Shown: one piece after another, positions 38,309 to 46,590 of the stretch | Layout: each line of letters opens with the position of its first letter | How positions within the stretch are numbered: position 1 is the first letter of the stretch | IMG/VR virus record: IMGVR_UViG_3300031673_000071 | Span: 1 to 50,576 of that record | Reading direction: 5' to 3' (one strand) | Length of the DNA: 50,576 bases | DNA from: a virus | The notes under the pieces: model-generated | What the model was told of the DNA's origin: nothing | The model's database searches: none | The model's input: only the letters and a program-made list of their open reading frames with translations | Position numbers and translations under genes: made by a program

Positions 38309-39540
38309 CTAAAAAACCAAATTGCCCATACTGCGGCGGAAGAAGTATTAACAAGGATTTAAAACAAAATAGATTTAGATGTAAGGTTTGTGGTAAAACT
38401 TTTACACATGTAGTAGATGAAGATATCGAGATAGTAACCAAAACAAAAACAAATCAATATAAAACTGAAAAGATAGTGTTATCTGCCATTGATGAGGTGG
38501 GTAAAATAATGGACATCAATAAGTATTGTGAATTTTACGGACTACCAAGGGCAGATATTAGATCTTATAAACTTGTAACTCACACTGGAACGCCTTTTTA
38601 TAACATCGCTTTTCACGAGAAAGATGAAGAAGTTGATTTTATTACTGAAGAATTTATTCAGACTATTGTCGATAAAAATATTGGAGCACTTCAATTAAAT
38701 ATTGACATTCCGAAACCTAAATCTTCAAATGTAATTCGTGGAATTTATACAGATATGCATATTGGAATGGACCCCGATAAAAAAGGTATTTCTGTTTACG
38801 GTGGTACTTGGACTTATGAAGATCAATTAACAAGAATTACAGAATTTGCATGCGATGTAGTTACTTCTGGTAAAGACTACAACGCATCCAAATGTATTAT
38901 TGATGAGCTTGGTGATAATGTAGATGGGTTGGATGCTCAGACGGTACGCAAAGGTCACGACTTACCTCAAAACTTGAACAATAGAGAAATGTTTGATAAC
39001 GCTGTTCATTTTAAAATATTGCTTTGTGATGTTTTAATTGCCAGCAAACTATTCTCTCATATCATTTTCAACAATATTTGCAACGACAACCATGCCGGAG
39101 ATTTTGGATATATGGTTAATTCATGTGTTAAGGCTATCTTAAGCGTTAAATACCCAAATGTAAGTGTAGTTAACCATTCTAAGTTTATAAATCATTACAC
39201 CATCGGCAAACATACTAAAATAATATCGCACGGTAAAGATATGGAAGATTCAAAATTTGGATTTAAGCCTAAACTAGATCAGCCTGGAGAGAAGAAAATT
39301 ACAAACTATATCTTAAGTAATAAATTAACAGGACATATTGAATTTTCGAAGGGTGATAGTCACCAGTGCCTGTATGATTACTGTACTTCGGATATTTTCG
39401 ATTATTTAAATCACGGTTCATTTGCACCACCAAGTCAATGGGTGCAGACTAATTTTCAAAAAGGCCGTGCTGGTTATTCGATACAGACTTTTAATGAAAA
39501 TGATTCAGTAACCCCGGTTACGATACCCAGGTTCTTTTAG
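38305..39540 (+). CDS. Zinc-ribbon metallophosphoesterase
   Basis: The product has 411 residues. A zinc ribbon (Cys7, Cys10, Cys26, Cys29) is followed by a calcineurin-like domain: YTDMHIG (Asp150, His152), LGDNVDG (Asp204), NDNHAG (Asn262, His263) and ISHGKD (His309). The first two match the metal-binding motifs well; the later ones are variant. It may be a nuclease or phosphatase acting on nucleic acids during replication, given the flanking methyltransferase and primase-helicase. Confidence 0.72.
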   Translation: MTKKPNCPYCGGRSINKDLKQNRFRCKVCGKTFTHVVDEDIEIVTKTKTNQYKTEKIVLSAIDEVGKIMDINKYCEFYGLPRADIRSYKLVTHTGTPFYNIAFHEKDEEVDFITEEFIQTIVDKNIGALQLNIDIPKPKSSNVIRGIYTDMHIGMDPDKKGISVYGGTWTYEDQLTRITEFACDVVTSGKDYNASKCIIDELGDNVDGLDAQTVRKGHDLPQNLNNREMFDNAVHFKILLCDVLIASKLFSHIIFNNICNDNHAGDFGYMVNSCVKAILSVKYPNVSVVNHSKFINHYTIGKHTKIISHGKDMEDSKFGFKPKLDQPGEKKITNYILSNKLTGHIEFSKGDSHQCLYDYCTSDIFDYLNHGSFAPPSQWVQTNFQKGRAGYSIQTFNENDSVTPVTIPRFF

Positions 39541-39550
39541 ATGGTATTTG

Positions 39551-39592
39551 CCAACATTAAGTAGTTATTTTATGCTTAATGTTGGTTTTTTA
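39551..39592 (+). terminator. Terminator
   Basis: CCAACATTAAG (39551-39561) and CTTAATGTTGG (39575-39585) form a perfect 11-bp stem followed by six T residues. Confidence 0.85.
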
Positions 39593-39642
39593 TACCCGAT
39601 ATGATATAATATTGCTACTATTATAGCTTTTTATACCTGATA
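39587..39642 (+). repeat. Direct repeat TTTTTATACCYGATA
   Basis: The 15-base element at 39587-39601 recurs at 39628-39642 with one difference. The pair lies between a terminator and the promoter at 39699, so it may be a protein-binding pair. Confidence 0.5.
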
Positions 39643-39668
39643 GGGTTCTTTTTAATTATTATAATAGC

Positions 39669-39697
39669 ACTTAAATGTAATAAGTGTTGTTTTTTTG
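39669..39697 (+). terminator. Second hairpin with T run
   Basis: CACTTA (39669-39674) pairs with TAAGTG (39681-39686), followed by TTGTTTTTTT. It is a weaker back-up terminator or part of the next leader region. Confidence 0.45.
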
Positions 39698-39698
39698 T

Positions 39699-39706
39699 TA
39701 TCTTTG
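39699..39706 (+). promoter_or_regulatory. Promoter of the primase-helicase unit
   Basis: TATCTTTG at 39699-39706; the upstream box is unclear. ATG of the first gene at 39737. Confidence 0.55.
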
Positions 39707-39736
39707 TTGAGAGTTTTAAACTATAAACCAAATATT

Positions 39737-39880
39737 ATGAGTCTTGAAAATTTAGTGAAAGTAAGCACCTATGCTAAGTCAATAGAGAAATCTACAGCAT
39801 GGGTGTATAAATTAATTGAATTACAGATAATCAAATCAATTGAAATCGATGGAGTTAAATTTGTAGATATTTCTGAATGA
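39737..39880 (+). CDS. Small HTH-like protein, 47 aa
   Basis: I chose ATG 39737 because a longer frame would begin inside the promoter. MSLENLVKVSTYAKSIEKST followed by AWVYKLIELQIIKSIEIDGV is the layout of excisionase/MerR-like helix-turn-helix peptides. Coupled by ATGA to the primase-helicase, so it may regulate or load it. Confidence 0.55.
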   Translation: MSLENLVKVSTYAKSIEKSTAWVYKLIELQIIKSIEIDGVKFVDISE

Positions 39881-42096
39881 TAGTAAGTAAATATCGCACT
39901 GCATTTGATAAGATCAAAGTGCAGGACTTGACTATTGATCAGTACATTGAGATAGTTAAGAATGGAGAAACTCGCTCTATGGTAGAATCTGCAAGAGAAG
40001 CAAAAAACAACGGATTCCCAGATGAGTATAAGAAACTTAAAAGTAAACTTCCTTGTATTACTGGTTCCGCAGTGATGAATTCGAGCGGAAGAAGCAAAAC
40101 AAACATAGAGAAGTTGAACGGATTAATTGTTATTGATATTGACGAGGATATTGATAGCGATCAAATTGAAACTCTTAAAGGTGATAAGTACACTTTCATT
40201 TTACATCGGTCAGTTGGCGGTGATGGTGTTTGTATTTTCGTTAAAATTAACCCAGGATCATTCCTGATTTGTTTTAATGAATTGGCCGAGTATTATTTCG
40301 AAAATTACGATATTCGAATTGATCAGGCTTGCAAGGACCAAACAAGATTGCGATATATTTCTTATGATGCTGATATTTTTGTTAATCCTTCAGCTCAAAA
40401 ATACAAGAATGTTGGCCGGAAAGAAAAGCCTACTCCTATTATTGAAAATTGTGTTTTCTTACAGACTGATTTTGATGATATAGTTCGTTCGATCACTTCG
40501 AGAAAAATTAATATTACTGAATCTTACGAGGAATATTTTAATATTGCCTGCGCTATTTCTTCGCAGTTTGGTGCCGGAGGTATGGATTATTTTAAATCAA
40601 TAGCAAGCTGTTCAAGTAAATATAATTCAAAACATGCCGAAAAAACGTACAATATTTGCTGCAGCCGTTCAAATAGTGGTATAAGTATTTCTACTTTTTA
40701 TTATTACGCAAAAGAGGCAGGTGTTGAGATTTATAGCGATAGGACAAAACAAATTGTAAATGTAACTACTGCAGGGAAAGCAAATAAGGATAAGACTGGA
40801 ATATCTATTGAGTCAACTATTGAAAGCCTAAATAATAAGGGTATTATTGTAACAAAAGAAGAGCAAAATATAATTGATCAGGTTTGGAATTCTACAAAGA
40901 ATTACGGAAAAGAAATAAATAAAGATGTTCCTAAAGTTTTACAGATCCGTGATTTTATTATTGATTCTTATGATCCTTATTTTGATACTATTCGCAATGT
41001 GGCATATATTAAATCAGATAAAGAGGTTTCTGACAATGTTTTAAATGATGTTTATATAGATTGTAATACTGTTTTTGATTGGGGTGTTACTATGCAGGAT
41101 ATTAATATTGTGCTTGGCTCTTCTGCTGTTAGAAATTTTGATCCAGTAAGCTCATTTTTTGATGTAAATGTTGATGATATAAAAACAGGATTTATAGATA
41201 AATATATTGATTGCATACTTACAGAAAGTGAAGAAGTTAAATCTTACAATAAATGGGCTTTTACAAAATGGCTTGTTGGTGCCGTTCATAATTGGACTTG
41301 TGACTATTCTGATCCTTATACATGCCCTTTAACTTTAGTAATTTCAGGAAAACAAGGATCTGGAAAGACTCAATTTTTCAGAGAATTATATCCGAATAGC
41401 CTTAAAAACTACTGCCTAGAAGAAAGGATAAATGGAGAGGATAAAGATTCTAAACTTAAATTAGGGCAATCTTTGATTTTAGTTGATGAGGAATTTGGGG
41501 GAATGGCTATAAAAGATGCAAAGGCATATAAAGCGCTTTCAGATCTTCAGATAGTTGAGATACGGAGGCCATACAAAAGGACATCTGAGAAATTTAGAAG
41601 AAGGTCAATTCTGGGGGGTACCACTAACGATATTGATATACTTAAAGACGTTACGGGAAATAGGAGGATATTGCCGATAGATGGTACACATATCGATTTT
41701 AAGGGCATTAAATCGATTAAAGCTGATAATATATGGCTAGAAGCTTATAAGCTTTTGAAAGATGGATTTGAATGGAAAATTTACACTGATGAGGATGTTT
41801 CTTATTTGGAAGATAATACAGACAGATATAAAACAGTTGATCCATTCGAAGAAAAATTCTTTGATGTTTTTAAATTAGAGGAATCGAACGATTTTAATAT
41901 TGAGGTTGTTTTGAATCAGGGTGATGTTTTGACATTTTTTAATACAAATACAATGTTGAGGCCGAATAAGTATGAGATAAAGGATATTTTCATTAAAAAC
42001 AAGATGCAATACAAACCTCATAGAGTAAAGAACTCATTAAAAAAGGGTTATAAGCTTTACAGACAACATAATCAAGATGATGTGTTACCTTTCTAG
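39877..42096 (+). CDS. Primase-helicase (BT4734/VirE type)
   Basis: The product has 739 residues. The N-terminal ~180 match BT4734-like/primase-type domains (KLPCITGSAVMNSSGRSKTN, GLIVIDIDEDIDSD, HRSVGGDGVCIFVKI, DQACKDQTRLRYIS). The C-terminal VirE-type P-loop domain has SGKQGSGKTQ (490-499), LILVDEEFGG (533-542) and RRSILGGTTND. Such proteins prime and unwind DNA at phage origins. The iteron-rich gap follows immediately, as an origin next to its initiator would. Confidence 0.8.
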   Translation: MIVSKYRTAFDKIKVQDLTIDQYIEIVKNGETRSMVESAREAKNNGFPDEYKKLKSKLPCITGSAVMNSSGRSKTNIEKLNGLIVIDIDEDIDSDQIETLKGDKYTFILHRSVGGDGVCIFVKINPGSFLICFNELAEYYFENYDIRIDQACKDQTRLRYISYDADIFVNPSAQKYKNVGRKEKPTPIIENCVFLQTDFDDIVRSITSRKINITESYEEYFNIACAISSQFGAGGMDYFKSIASCSSKYNSKHAEKTYNICCSRSNSGISISTFYYYAKEAGVEIYSDRTKQIVNVTTAGKANKDKTGISIESTIESLNNKGIIVTKEEQNIIDQVWNSTKNYGKEINKDVPKVLQIRDFIIDSYDPYFDTIRNVAYIKSDKEVSDNVLNDVYIDCNTVFDWGVTMQDINIVLGSSAVRNFDPVSSFFDVNVDDIKTGFIDKYIDCILTESEEVKSYNKWAFTKWLVGAVHNWTCDYSDPYTCPLTLVISGKQGSGKTQFFRELYPNSLKNYCLEERINGEDKDSKLKLGQSLILVDEEFGGMAIKDAKAYKALSDLQIVEIRRPYKRTSEKFRRRSILGGTTNDIDILKDVTGNRRILPIDGTHIDFKGIKSIKADNIWLEAYKLLKDGFEWKIYTDEDVSYLEDNTDRYKTVDPFEEKFFDVFKLEESNDFNIEVVLNQGDVLTFFNTNTMLRPNKYEIKDIFIKNKMQYKPHRVKNSLKKGYKLYRQHNQDDVLPF

Positions 42097-42379
42097 TATG
42101 TTTATTACCCAATGTTACCAGCAGAAAGGTAACATTGGGGAAATTGATTCTCAGGCATTTACAGCGTTTGTTACCTTTGTTACCTAAATATATATATATA
42201 TTATATAGAGGGGATAATTAGAAAAACAGCCCTGAGATGACGTTCCTAATTTTCAAATCCTAAAAGGTTTTCTGAAAAAGCGGGTAACAAAAGTAACAAT
42301 GCCATAACTATATGATTACAAGTAAGTTTAGTGGTATTTCAAAAAGTAACATCGTGGTAACAAAAATGAAATAGTAACA
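42084..42379. other. Iteron cluster, candidate replication origin
   Basis: Ten GTAAC/GTTAC cores occur at 42084, 42114, 42129, 42170, 42179, 42284, 42293, 42346, 42357 and 42374. Two pairs are spaced exactly nine bases. CCCAATGTTACC (42108-42119) and GGTAACATTGGG (42128-42139) form a perfect 12-bp hairpin. An AT-only tract lies at about 42186-42206. The 338-bp gap 42097-42434 has no gene. Confidence 0.6.
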
Positions 42380-42405
42380 TTTTAGGTAATTTGTATTATT
42401 ATACA

Positions 42406-42413
42406 TATCTTTG
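42406..42413 (+). promoter_or_regulatory. Promoter
   Basis: TATCTTTG at 42406-42413, 21 bases before the ATG at 42435. The upstream box is uncertain because iterons occupy this stretch. Confidence 0.55.
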
Positions 42414-42434
42414 AATAAATTATAAACTTATATT

Positions 42435-42947
42435 ATGCAAGAAGAGTGGAAACCTATTGATTGGACTAATGGAATTTACAATGTCAGTAATTTAGGACGA
42501 GTTAAAAATGTGTACAGAAATAGAATATTAAAACAAAGTCTATCAAGCAGGGGTTATTTTAAAGTTGGCTTAAGTATAGGTGGTGAAAATTTCACTAGAA
42601 ATATTCATGATTTAGTTTTAAATTCTTTCGTTGGTAAAAAACAGATTAATTATAGAGCATTTTTCATCGATGGAAATAAAGCAAATATTTCAGCATCTAA
42701 TTTAAAATGGAAAAAGCTTTATAATAGTAATAAAATAAGCGTAGATTCTGAATTATTATGTGGAGACTGCGAGGAAAATAAAGCTTTTAAATTTTTAAAC
42801 AGAGTTGGTCTTTGTGAGGATTGTTTCAATATTGAGAAAAAAGCCATTAAAGATTTATATAAACTTATTGATGAAATGTTAAAATCTGGCATCCCTGCTA
42901 AATCGATTTTAGAAAGATTTGATTTGCATAATAGCTTGGTAGATTAA
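42435..42947 (+). CDS. NUMOD4 protein with degenerate HNH and zinc ribbon
   Basis: The product has 170 residues. EEWKPIDWTNGIYNVSNLGR is a NUMOD4 domain, and AFFIDGNKANISASNLKW occupies the HNH position but has lost the catalytic His of IDHIDGN. A Cys-x2-Cys pair (LLCGDCEEN) and GLCEDCFN form a zinc ribbon, then a helical tail. It is probably an inactive homing enzyme kept as a DNA-binding protein next to the iterons. Confidence 0.7.
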   Translation: MQEEWKPIDWTNGIYNVSNLGRVKNVYRNRILKQSLSSRGYFKVGLSIGGENFTRNIHDLVLNSFVGKKQINYRAFFIDGNKANISASNLKWKKLYNSNKISVDSELLCGDCEENKAFKFLNRVGLCEDCFNIEKKAIKDLYKLIDEMLKSGIPAKSILERFDLHNSLVD

Positions 42948-42966
42948 TTAATTTGTTTTATCTTTG
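42936..42966 (+). promoter_or_regulatory. Promoter
   Basis: TTG at 42936-42938, 20 bases, TATCTTTG at 42959-42966, overlapping the end of the NUMOD4 gene. Confidence 0.65.
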
Positions 42967-42992
42967 AATTGAATTAAAAAAGGAGGATGATA

Positions 42993-43178
42993 ATGGAAGA
43001 GTTTAAAGGGCTATTAATCCCAAGTGGAGCTAAAAAGCAAAATTATAGATGTGGCGGGTATATAACTGAAATAGGATGTGTTGAAATTGATTGTGATGAT
43101 TGTATTTTAAATGACGAATTGATTTTTAATTCATATATCTTAAAGGAGTATTTAGGGTTAAAGGAGGATTCGGAATGA
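42993..43178 (+). CDS. Small Cys-containing protein, 61 aa
   Basis: AAGGAGG ends at 42986, seven bases before ATG 42993; the ATG at 42987 is too close to it, so I prefer 42993. CGGYITEIGCVEIDCDDCIL holds four Cys residues that could bind metal. The strong Shine-Dalgarno sequence is unusual in this genome. Confidence 0.55.
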   Translation: MEEFKGLLIPSGAKKQNYRCGGYITEIGCVEIDCDDCILNDELIFNSYILKEYLGLKEDSE

Positions 43179-43387
43179 CATATACATATTTTCACATGAT
43201 TGGTGGAGCTCTTGCTGTTATATACGCCCACTTAACTACGCCTAAAAAGGATTACAAGGATCTTGGATTTTGGATTGTGTTAATCTTATATGTATTCATA
43301 TCCGTTACTAGTTGGCTTGGACTAGTTATATCGATAGCTGCAGACATTGTCTCAATTAAAGATAAATTAAAGGAGGTTAAGCCATGA
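43175..43387 (+). CDS. Two-helix membrane protein, 70 aa
   Basis: Hydrophobic segments lie at ~8-20 (MIGGALAVIYAHL) and ~31-60 (FWIVLILYVFISVTSWLGLV). Start and stop overlap neighbours as ATGA. Function unknown. Confidence 0.55.
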   Translation: MTYTYFHMIGGALAVIYAHLTTPKKDYKDLGFWIVLILYVFISVTSWLGLVISIAADIVSIKDKLKEVKP

Positions 43388-43716
43388 CAGAAGACCAATT
43401 ACAAGCCGAATGTTTTCGATTTTGTTGGAACACACACCCCGAAACCCGTAAATTATTATTCAGTGTCCCAAATGGTGGTTTAAGAAATCCAAGAGAAGCC
43501 CAGAAATTAAAATCCACAGGAACAGTAGCTGGAGTATCAGATCTTATTTTTCTTTGGAAAGGTAAATGCTACCTGATTGAGATGAAAACCGATACAGGCA
43601 CACAACAAAAGAATCAAAAGGAATGGGAAGAATTGGTAAAGTCTCACGGATTCGAATATTTTATTTGTAGATCATTAGAACAATTTAAATTAATCATTAA
43701 TAAAATCATAGGATGA
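43384..43716 (+). CDS. VRR-NUC domain nuclease
   Basis: The product has 110 residues. SVPNGGLRNPREAQKLKSTG, then VAGVSDLIFLWKGKCYLIEM and KTDTGTQQKNQKEW give the VRR-NUC pattern: Asp in GVSDLIF, Glu and Lys in LIEMKT, and the Gln helix. These small nucleases probably cut branched DNA (Holliday-junction type) before packaging. Confidence 0.85.
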   Translation: MTEDQLQAECFRFCWNTHPETRKLLFSVPNGGLRNPREAQKLKSTGTVAGVSDLIFLWKGKCYLIEMKTDTGTQQKNQKEWEELVKSHGFEYFICRSLEQFKLIINKIIG

Positions 43717-44096
43717 AACTAGAATTAAAACACTTGGCTCATTACTTGCCTTACGGATTAAAAATGTATTGGGAGAATTTAGACGGATCTAAAATAGATC
43801 CTTGGACATTAAGGCCAGATTCATTATCTACTGTATTGGACTTTCAAAATAAACCAATCCTTAGACCATTATCAGATCTATGGAGCGATCATGCAATAGA
43901 AGGACATAGAGATGAATTGTCTGAGTGGGATATCGAGCGCATTGAGGAAGCTATTGCTTTTATTAAAGTAGGATTAATTCATATATCACTAGTTGATAAG
44001 TTAAGCTTTGAAACAGTGCAATTCTTAATATCTAAGCATTACGACATATTCGGATTAATTGATAAAAATTTAGCAATCAACATTAATACTTTATAA
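43713..44096 (+). CDS. Conserved phage hypothetical, 127 aa
   Basis: The protein has NKPILRPLSDLWSDHAIEGH in the middle and a helical C-terminus (EEAIAFIKVGLIHISLVDKL). Proteins with the KPILRPLSDL phrase occur in Bacteroidota phages, but no role is known to me. It is coupled by ATGA to the nuclease. Confidence 0.6.
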   Translation: MKLELKHLAHYLPYGLKMYWENLDGSKIDPWTLRPDSLSTVLDFQNKPILRPLSDLWSDHAIEGHRDELSEWDIERIEEAIAFIKVGLIHISLVDKLSFETVQFLISKHYDIFGLIDKNLAININTL

Positions 44097-44098
44097 TT

Positions 44099-44287
44099 AT
44101 GAAAAAACTATTACAATTACTAGGAATTATCAAGAAAAAAGCCAGAACAAATTCACTACTAATCGACAAAGACGGCAATCATTGGCTATATCTTCGCAAA
44201 GTTAAGAATGGGTATCTATTCCGTAATCATTTAGGAAGAATTAAAACATTAGAGTCAACACGAATTTTTAAAGGTTATAGATTTTAA
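44099..44287 (+). CDS. Small basic protein, 62 aa
   Basis: MKKLLQLLGIIKKKARTNSL is a basic amphipathic start, followed by strands (LLIDKDGNHWLYLRKVKNGY). It is two bases from the previous stop. Function unknown. Confidence 0.5.
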   Translation: MKKLLQLLGIIKKKARTNSLLIDKDGNHWLYLRKVKNGYLFRNHLGRIKTLESTRIFKGYRF

Positions 44288-44291
44288 GGCT

Positions 44292-44813
44292 ATGAAAGAT
44301 TTTGCATTAAAATTAAAAGGATGTTCGAAAGCGGACAGAAAGAAAGTGATTGACGCTATGAAGCAAGCTGGTCTTGTTTGGTACGACAAAGATCGTTTTA
44401 AAGATGGTAATTTTAAATATTTAGTAATTGGAACTAACCTTGAGGATTTTTTCTATTACAAATATGAAGTATTGATGGGAGACACAGTTTATCAAATGCC
44501 CCACGACTGGAATGAGATCCAAGAGGCTTTAGGAATTGAGGATGCTAAATTAAGTAACCATTGGTCTAAATTACGACCTACTGTTATTGAAAAGTTTGAT
44601 TTTGATAAGCAGATGAGAAAAATTAATGACATGATTGAAAAAGCCGAACTAAAGCAAACGATCGAGACTCTAATAAATACTGCTGATATGTTGGCTCAGG
44701 AAAATGCGAAGTTGATTTCTAAAAACAAACAACTACACAAGGATGTATCCTACTGGCATGATGGTCACCAAAAAAGCTGTGATCTGTTATTTAAAATCAG
44801 AGGTATGATTTAA
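44292..44813 (+). CDS. Hypothetical protein with coiled coil, 173 aa
   Basis: The N-terminal ~95 residues form an alpha/beta domain (MKDFALKLKGCSKADRKKVI). The C-terminal ~70 are a coiled coil (LKQTIETLINTADMLAQENA). It is the last gene of its operon before a terminator. No family recognised. Confidence 0.6.
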   Translation: MKDFALKLKGCSKADRKKVIDAMKQAGLVWYDKDRFKDGNFKYLVIGTNLEDFFYYKYEVLMGDTVYQMPHDWNEIQEALGIEDAKLSNHWSKLRPTVIEKFDFDKQMRKINDMIEKAELKQTIETLINTADMLAQENAKLISKNKQLHKDVSYWHDGHQKSCDLLFKIRGMI

Positions 44814-44819
44814 TATTTT

Positions 44820-44858
44820 AAGCCCATTTTTGTATTATTTGCAAAAGTGGGCTTTATT
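44820..44858 (+). terminator. Terminator
   Basis: AAGCCCATTTTTG (44820-44832) pairs with CAAAAGTGGGCTT (44842-44854): 13 pairs with one G-U. The 3' arm overlaps the next promoter. Confidence 0.75.
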
Positions 44859-44869
44859 TAATATCTTTG
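44838..44869 (+). promoter_or_regulatory. Promoter of the small-terminase unit
   Basis: TTTG at 44838-44841 lies in the terminator loop, 20 bases before TATCTTTG at 44862-44869; ATG at 44896. Confidence 0.7.
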
Positions 44870-44895
44870 TCATACACAATAATTAATGAAGCAAA

Positions 44896-45159
44896 ATGAA
44901 AACAGGAACTTTAAGCGCAAACATAGAAGTAGACGTTAATTACGCTAAGACATTACAGTCAATAATTGATAATTGTAATACCTCGAACGATATGTATCTT
45001 TTATGCTGTCTTGTAATATCGAATGTTGATTTTTATTCAGGTGAAAATCTTGATGAGAATTTTCACAAGGCAATACCCGAATTCTCTAATGAATATGCGA
45101 AAGAGATTTTATTTAGAATAAACGGGTTAATAGAAGAGAATAAAAAATTAAAAGCATGA
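44896..45159 (+). CDS. Hypothetical protein, 87 aa
   Basis: MKTGTLSANIEVDVNYAKTL leads to a helical, acidic protein ending in a coiled stretch (LFRINGLIEENKKLKA). Its stop overlaps the next start. Unknown role. Confidence 0.5.
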   Translation: MKTGTLSANIEVDVNYAKTLQSIIDNCNTSNDMYLLCCLVISNVDFYSGENLDENFHKAIPEFSNEYAKEILFRINGLIEENKKLKA

Positions 45160-45518
45160 AAACAGCCGAAGCAACTTTAAAAACATTCCTAAGAGCATGG
45201 AAGAACGAAAATAAAAAGCAGATGCATTCGAATACAACCAAGACATGGCAATCTACGCATCAAAATTCTGCCTTTCTCGCTAAAATGTTGGAATCATTCG
45301 AGATTGTATCACACGTAGAAAACGGACCAATAGCAGATTTTAAAATCGTACTGAATGGTGATCCGATGAAAGTTAGATTAGTTTGTGAGCGTGCGCCTTA
45401 TCGTTCCGCTGGTATCGATCAAAATGAAGATGATATTGAGCTATGTAAAAAATTTAAATTATCCTCATCAGTAGCTTGGGGTGTTAATCCAGTAAGTTTT
45501 AAGATATGCCAATCCTAA
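45156..45518 (+). CDS. Hypothetical protein, 120 aa (NTF2-like fold possible)
   Basis: AEATLKTFLRAWKNENKKQM followed by TTKTWQSTH and FEIVSHVENGPIADFKIVLN resembles the helix-then-curved-sheet layout of NTF2-like proteins. It overlaps the small terminase start by 13 bases. The role is unknown and the fold guess is weak. Confidence 0.5.
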   Translation: MKTAEATLKTFLRAWKNENKKQMHSNTTKTWQSTHQNSAFLAKMLESFEIVSHVENGPIADFKIVLNGDPMKVRLVCERAPYRSAGIDQNEDDIELCKKFKLSSSVAWGVNPVSFKICQS

Positions 45519-46015
45519 AAAACCAAAGACACGAGAAAGCCGTACAAGCGTTTTTAAGCAACGGAGGAAATAAATCAGCCGCTTACAGGATTGGTTATCC
45601 TTCGTCTCTTAAATGGAAGGAAAATACTGTCTGGACTAACGCAAATGCACTGTTTAATCGTACTGAGGTTGTGAGTAGGGTTCAGGAACTTCAGAAAAAA
45701 CTCGAAAAGAAAGAAATCTTATCCAAAGAAGCCATACTCGAAGATCTTAGAGAAATTGCCACTGTAACTATCAGAGATTACGTTGAAAGCATTGATCCTC
45801 TGACTGGTATAGTAAAATATAAAGACATTAATACTTGGACCAAAGCAATGGATAGAGCTTGCACCGGAATTAAGCCAGGCAGAAACGGAATTGAGCTAAC
45901 TATTTACGGCGTGAAATATGCTTACGATCGAATTAGTAAGATGGTAGGCTATGACGCGCCGATTAAAACAGAGATCACTGACACGACTCTCGCCGATTTA
46001 TTAAAGAAAGATTAG
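45506..46015 (+). CDS. terS: Terminase small subunit
   Basis: The product has 169 residues. FLSNGGNKSAAYRIGYPSSL is the family's helix-turn-helix (xGNxxxAYxxG), followed by NRTEVVSRVQELQ, a coiled segment (QKKLEKKEILSKEAILEDL) and an oligomerisation region (VTIRDYVESIDPLTGIVKYK). This matches Terminase_2-type small subunits that recognise the packaging site. It is separated from the large subunit by about 4.7 kb of small genes, which is unusual. Confidence 0.82.
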   Translation: MPILKNQRHEKAVQAFLSNGGNKSAAYRIGYPSSLKWKENTVWTNANALFNRTEVVSRVQELQKKLEKKEILSKEAILEDLREIATVTIRDYVESIDPLTGIVKYKDINTWTKAMDRACTGIKPGRNGIELTIYGVKYAYDRISKMVGYDAPIKTEITDTTLADLLKKD

Positions 46016-46094
46016 TTTATTAAAATAATTATACTTACATTTGTTTCATACTTTCTTCTTTGATTTTTTTCATGATTATTGATTTTTGATTCTG

Positions 46095-46128
46095 AGCCGG
46101 ACTATTAATTTAGTTCGGCTTTTTTTGT
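46095..46128 (+). terminator. Terminator after small terminase
   Basis: AGCCGGACTA (46095-46104) pairs with TAGTTCGGCT (46111-46120), one G-U, followed by a T run. The gap 46016-46248 otherwise holds only this and the next promoter. Confidence 0.85.
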
Positions 46129-46166
46129 GTAGAATAATTCTAAATAGCATGTATTTAATTAATAGA

Positions 46167-46198
46167 TTTGTTTTATAAATATATCCGTCGTATATTTG
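46167..46198 (+). promoter_or_regulatory. Promoter of the small-gene array
   Basis: TTTG at 46167-46170, 20 bases, TATATTTG at 46191-46198; ATG at 46249. Confidence 0.75.
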
Positions 46199-46248
46199 AG
46201 GTATAGGAAATGAGATAATAATCAGACCAATAATTAAAACTGGAAATC

Positions 46249-46500
46249 ATGAAAAAAGGAATTGAAATTTTCGAAGAAATGAACGCCAATAATAACACAT
46301 TAAATTGTATCGGTGATAATTTTCGTAAACACACCGTTAAGCATGATGCAGGATGGATAGAGTTTGCAGTTAAATTCCAATGTGGTAGGGGTATTGAGTG
46401 TATTGACAAAAAAGATAGGGACACCCTTTGTGAGTACTTGATTAAGGAGGGTAAAAAACAAACTGAATCTACAAGCTTAGGCTTTGAAGAACAATTTTAA
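46249..46500 (+). CDS. Hypothetical protein, 83 aa
   Basis: MKKGIEIFEEMNANNNTLNC starts a small protein with AGWIEFAVKFQCGRGIECID. It is the first gene of the right-hand small-gene array. No family recognised. Confidence 0.55.
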   Translation: MKKGIEIFEEMNANNNTLNCIGDNFRKHTVKHDAGWIEFAVKFQCGRGIECIDKKDRDTLCEYLIKEGKKQTESTSLGFEEQF

Positions 46501-46521
46501 TAATATTAATCCAATATTGTA

Positions 46522-46590
46522 ATGGAAATAAAACAACTGAAGCTATCAAATAAACAGATAGCTCAGTTTGCTTTAACCAAATACTTTTAG
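46522..46590 (+). CDS. Tiny open frame, 22 aa
   Basis: MEIKQLKLSNKQIAQFALTK is short and ends where the next promoter begins, so it may not be translated usefully. Confidence 0.2.
   Translation: MEIKQLKLSNKQIAQFALTKYF

Noticed and set aside
39695-39736. Upstream ATG for the small HTH-like protein before the primase-helicase
   Set aside because: It overlaps the TATCTTTG promoter box, so it would precede the transcript.
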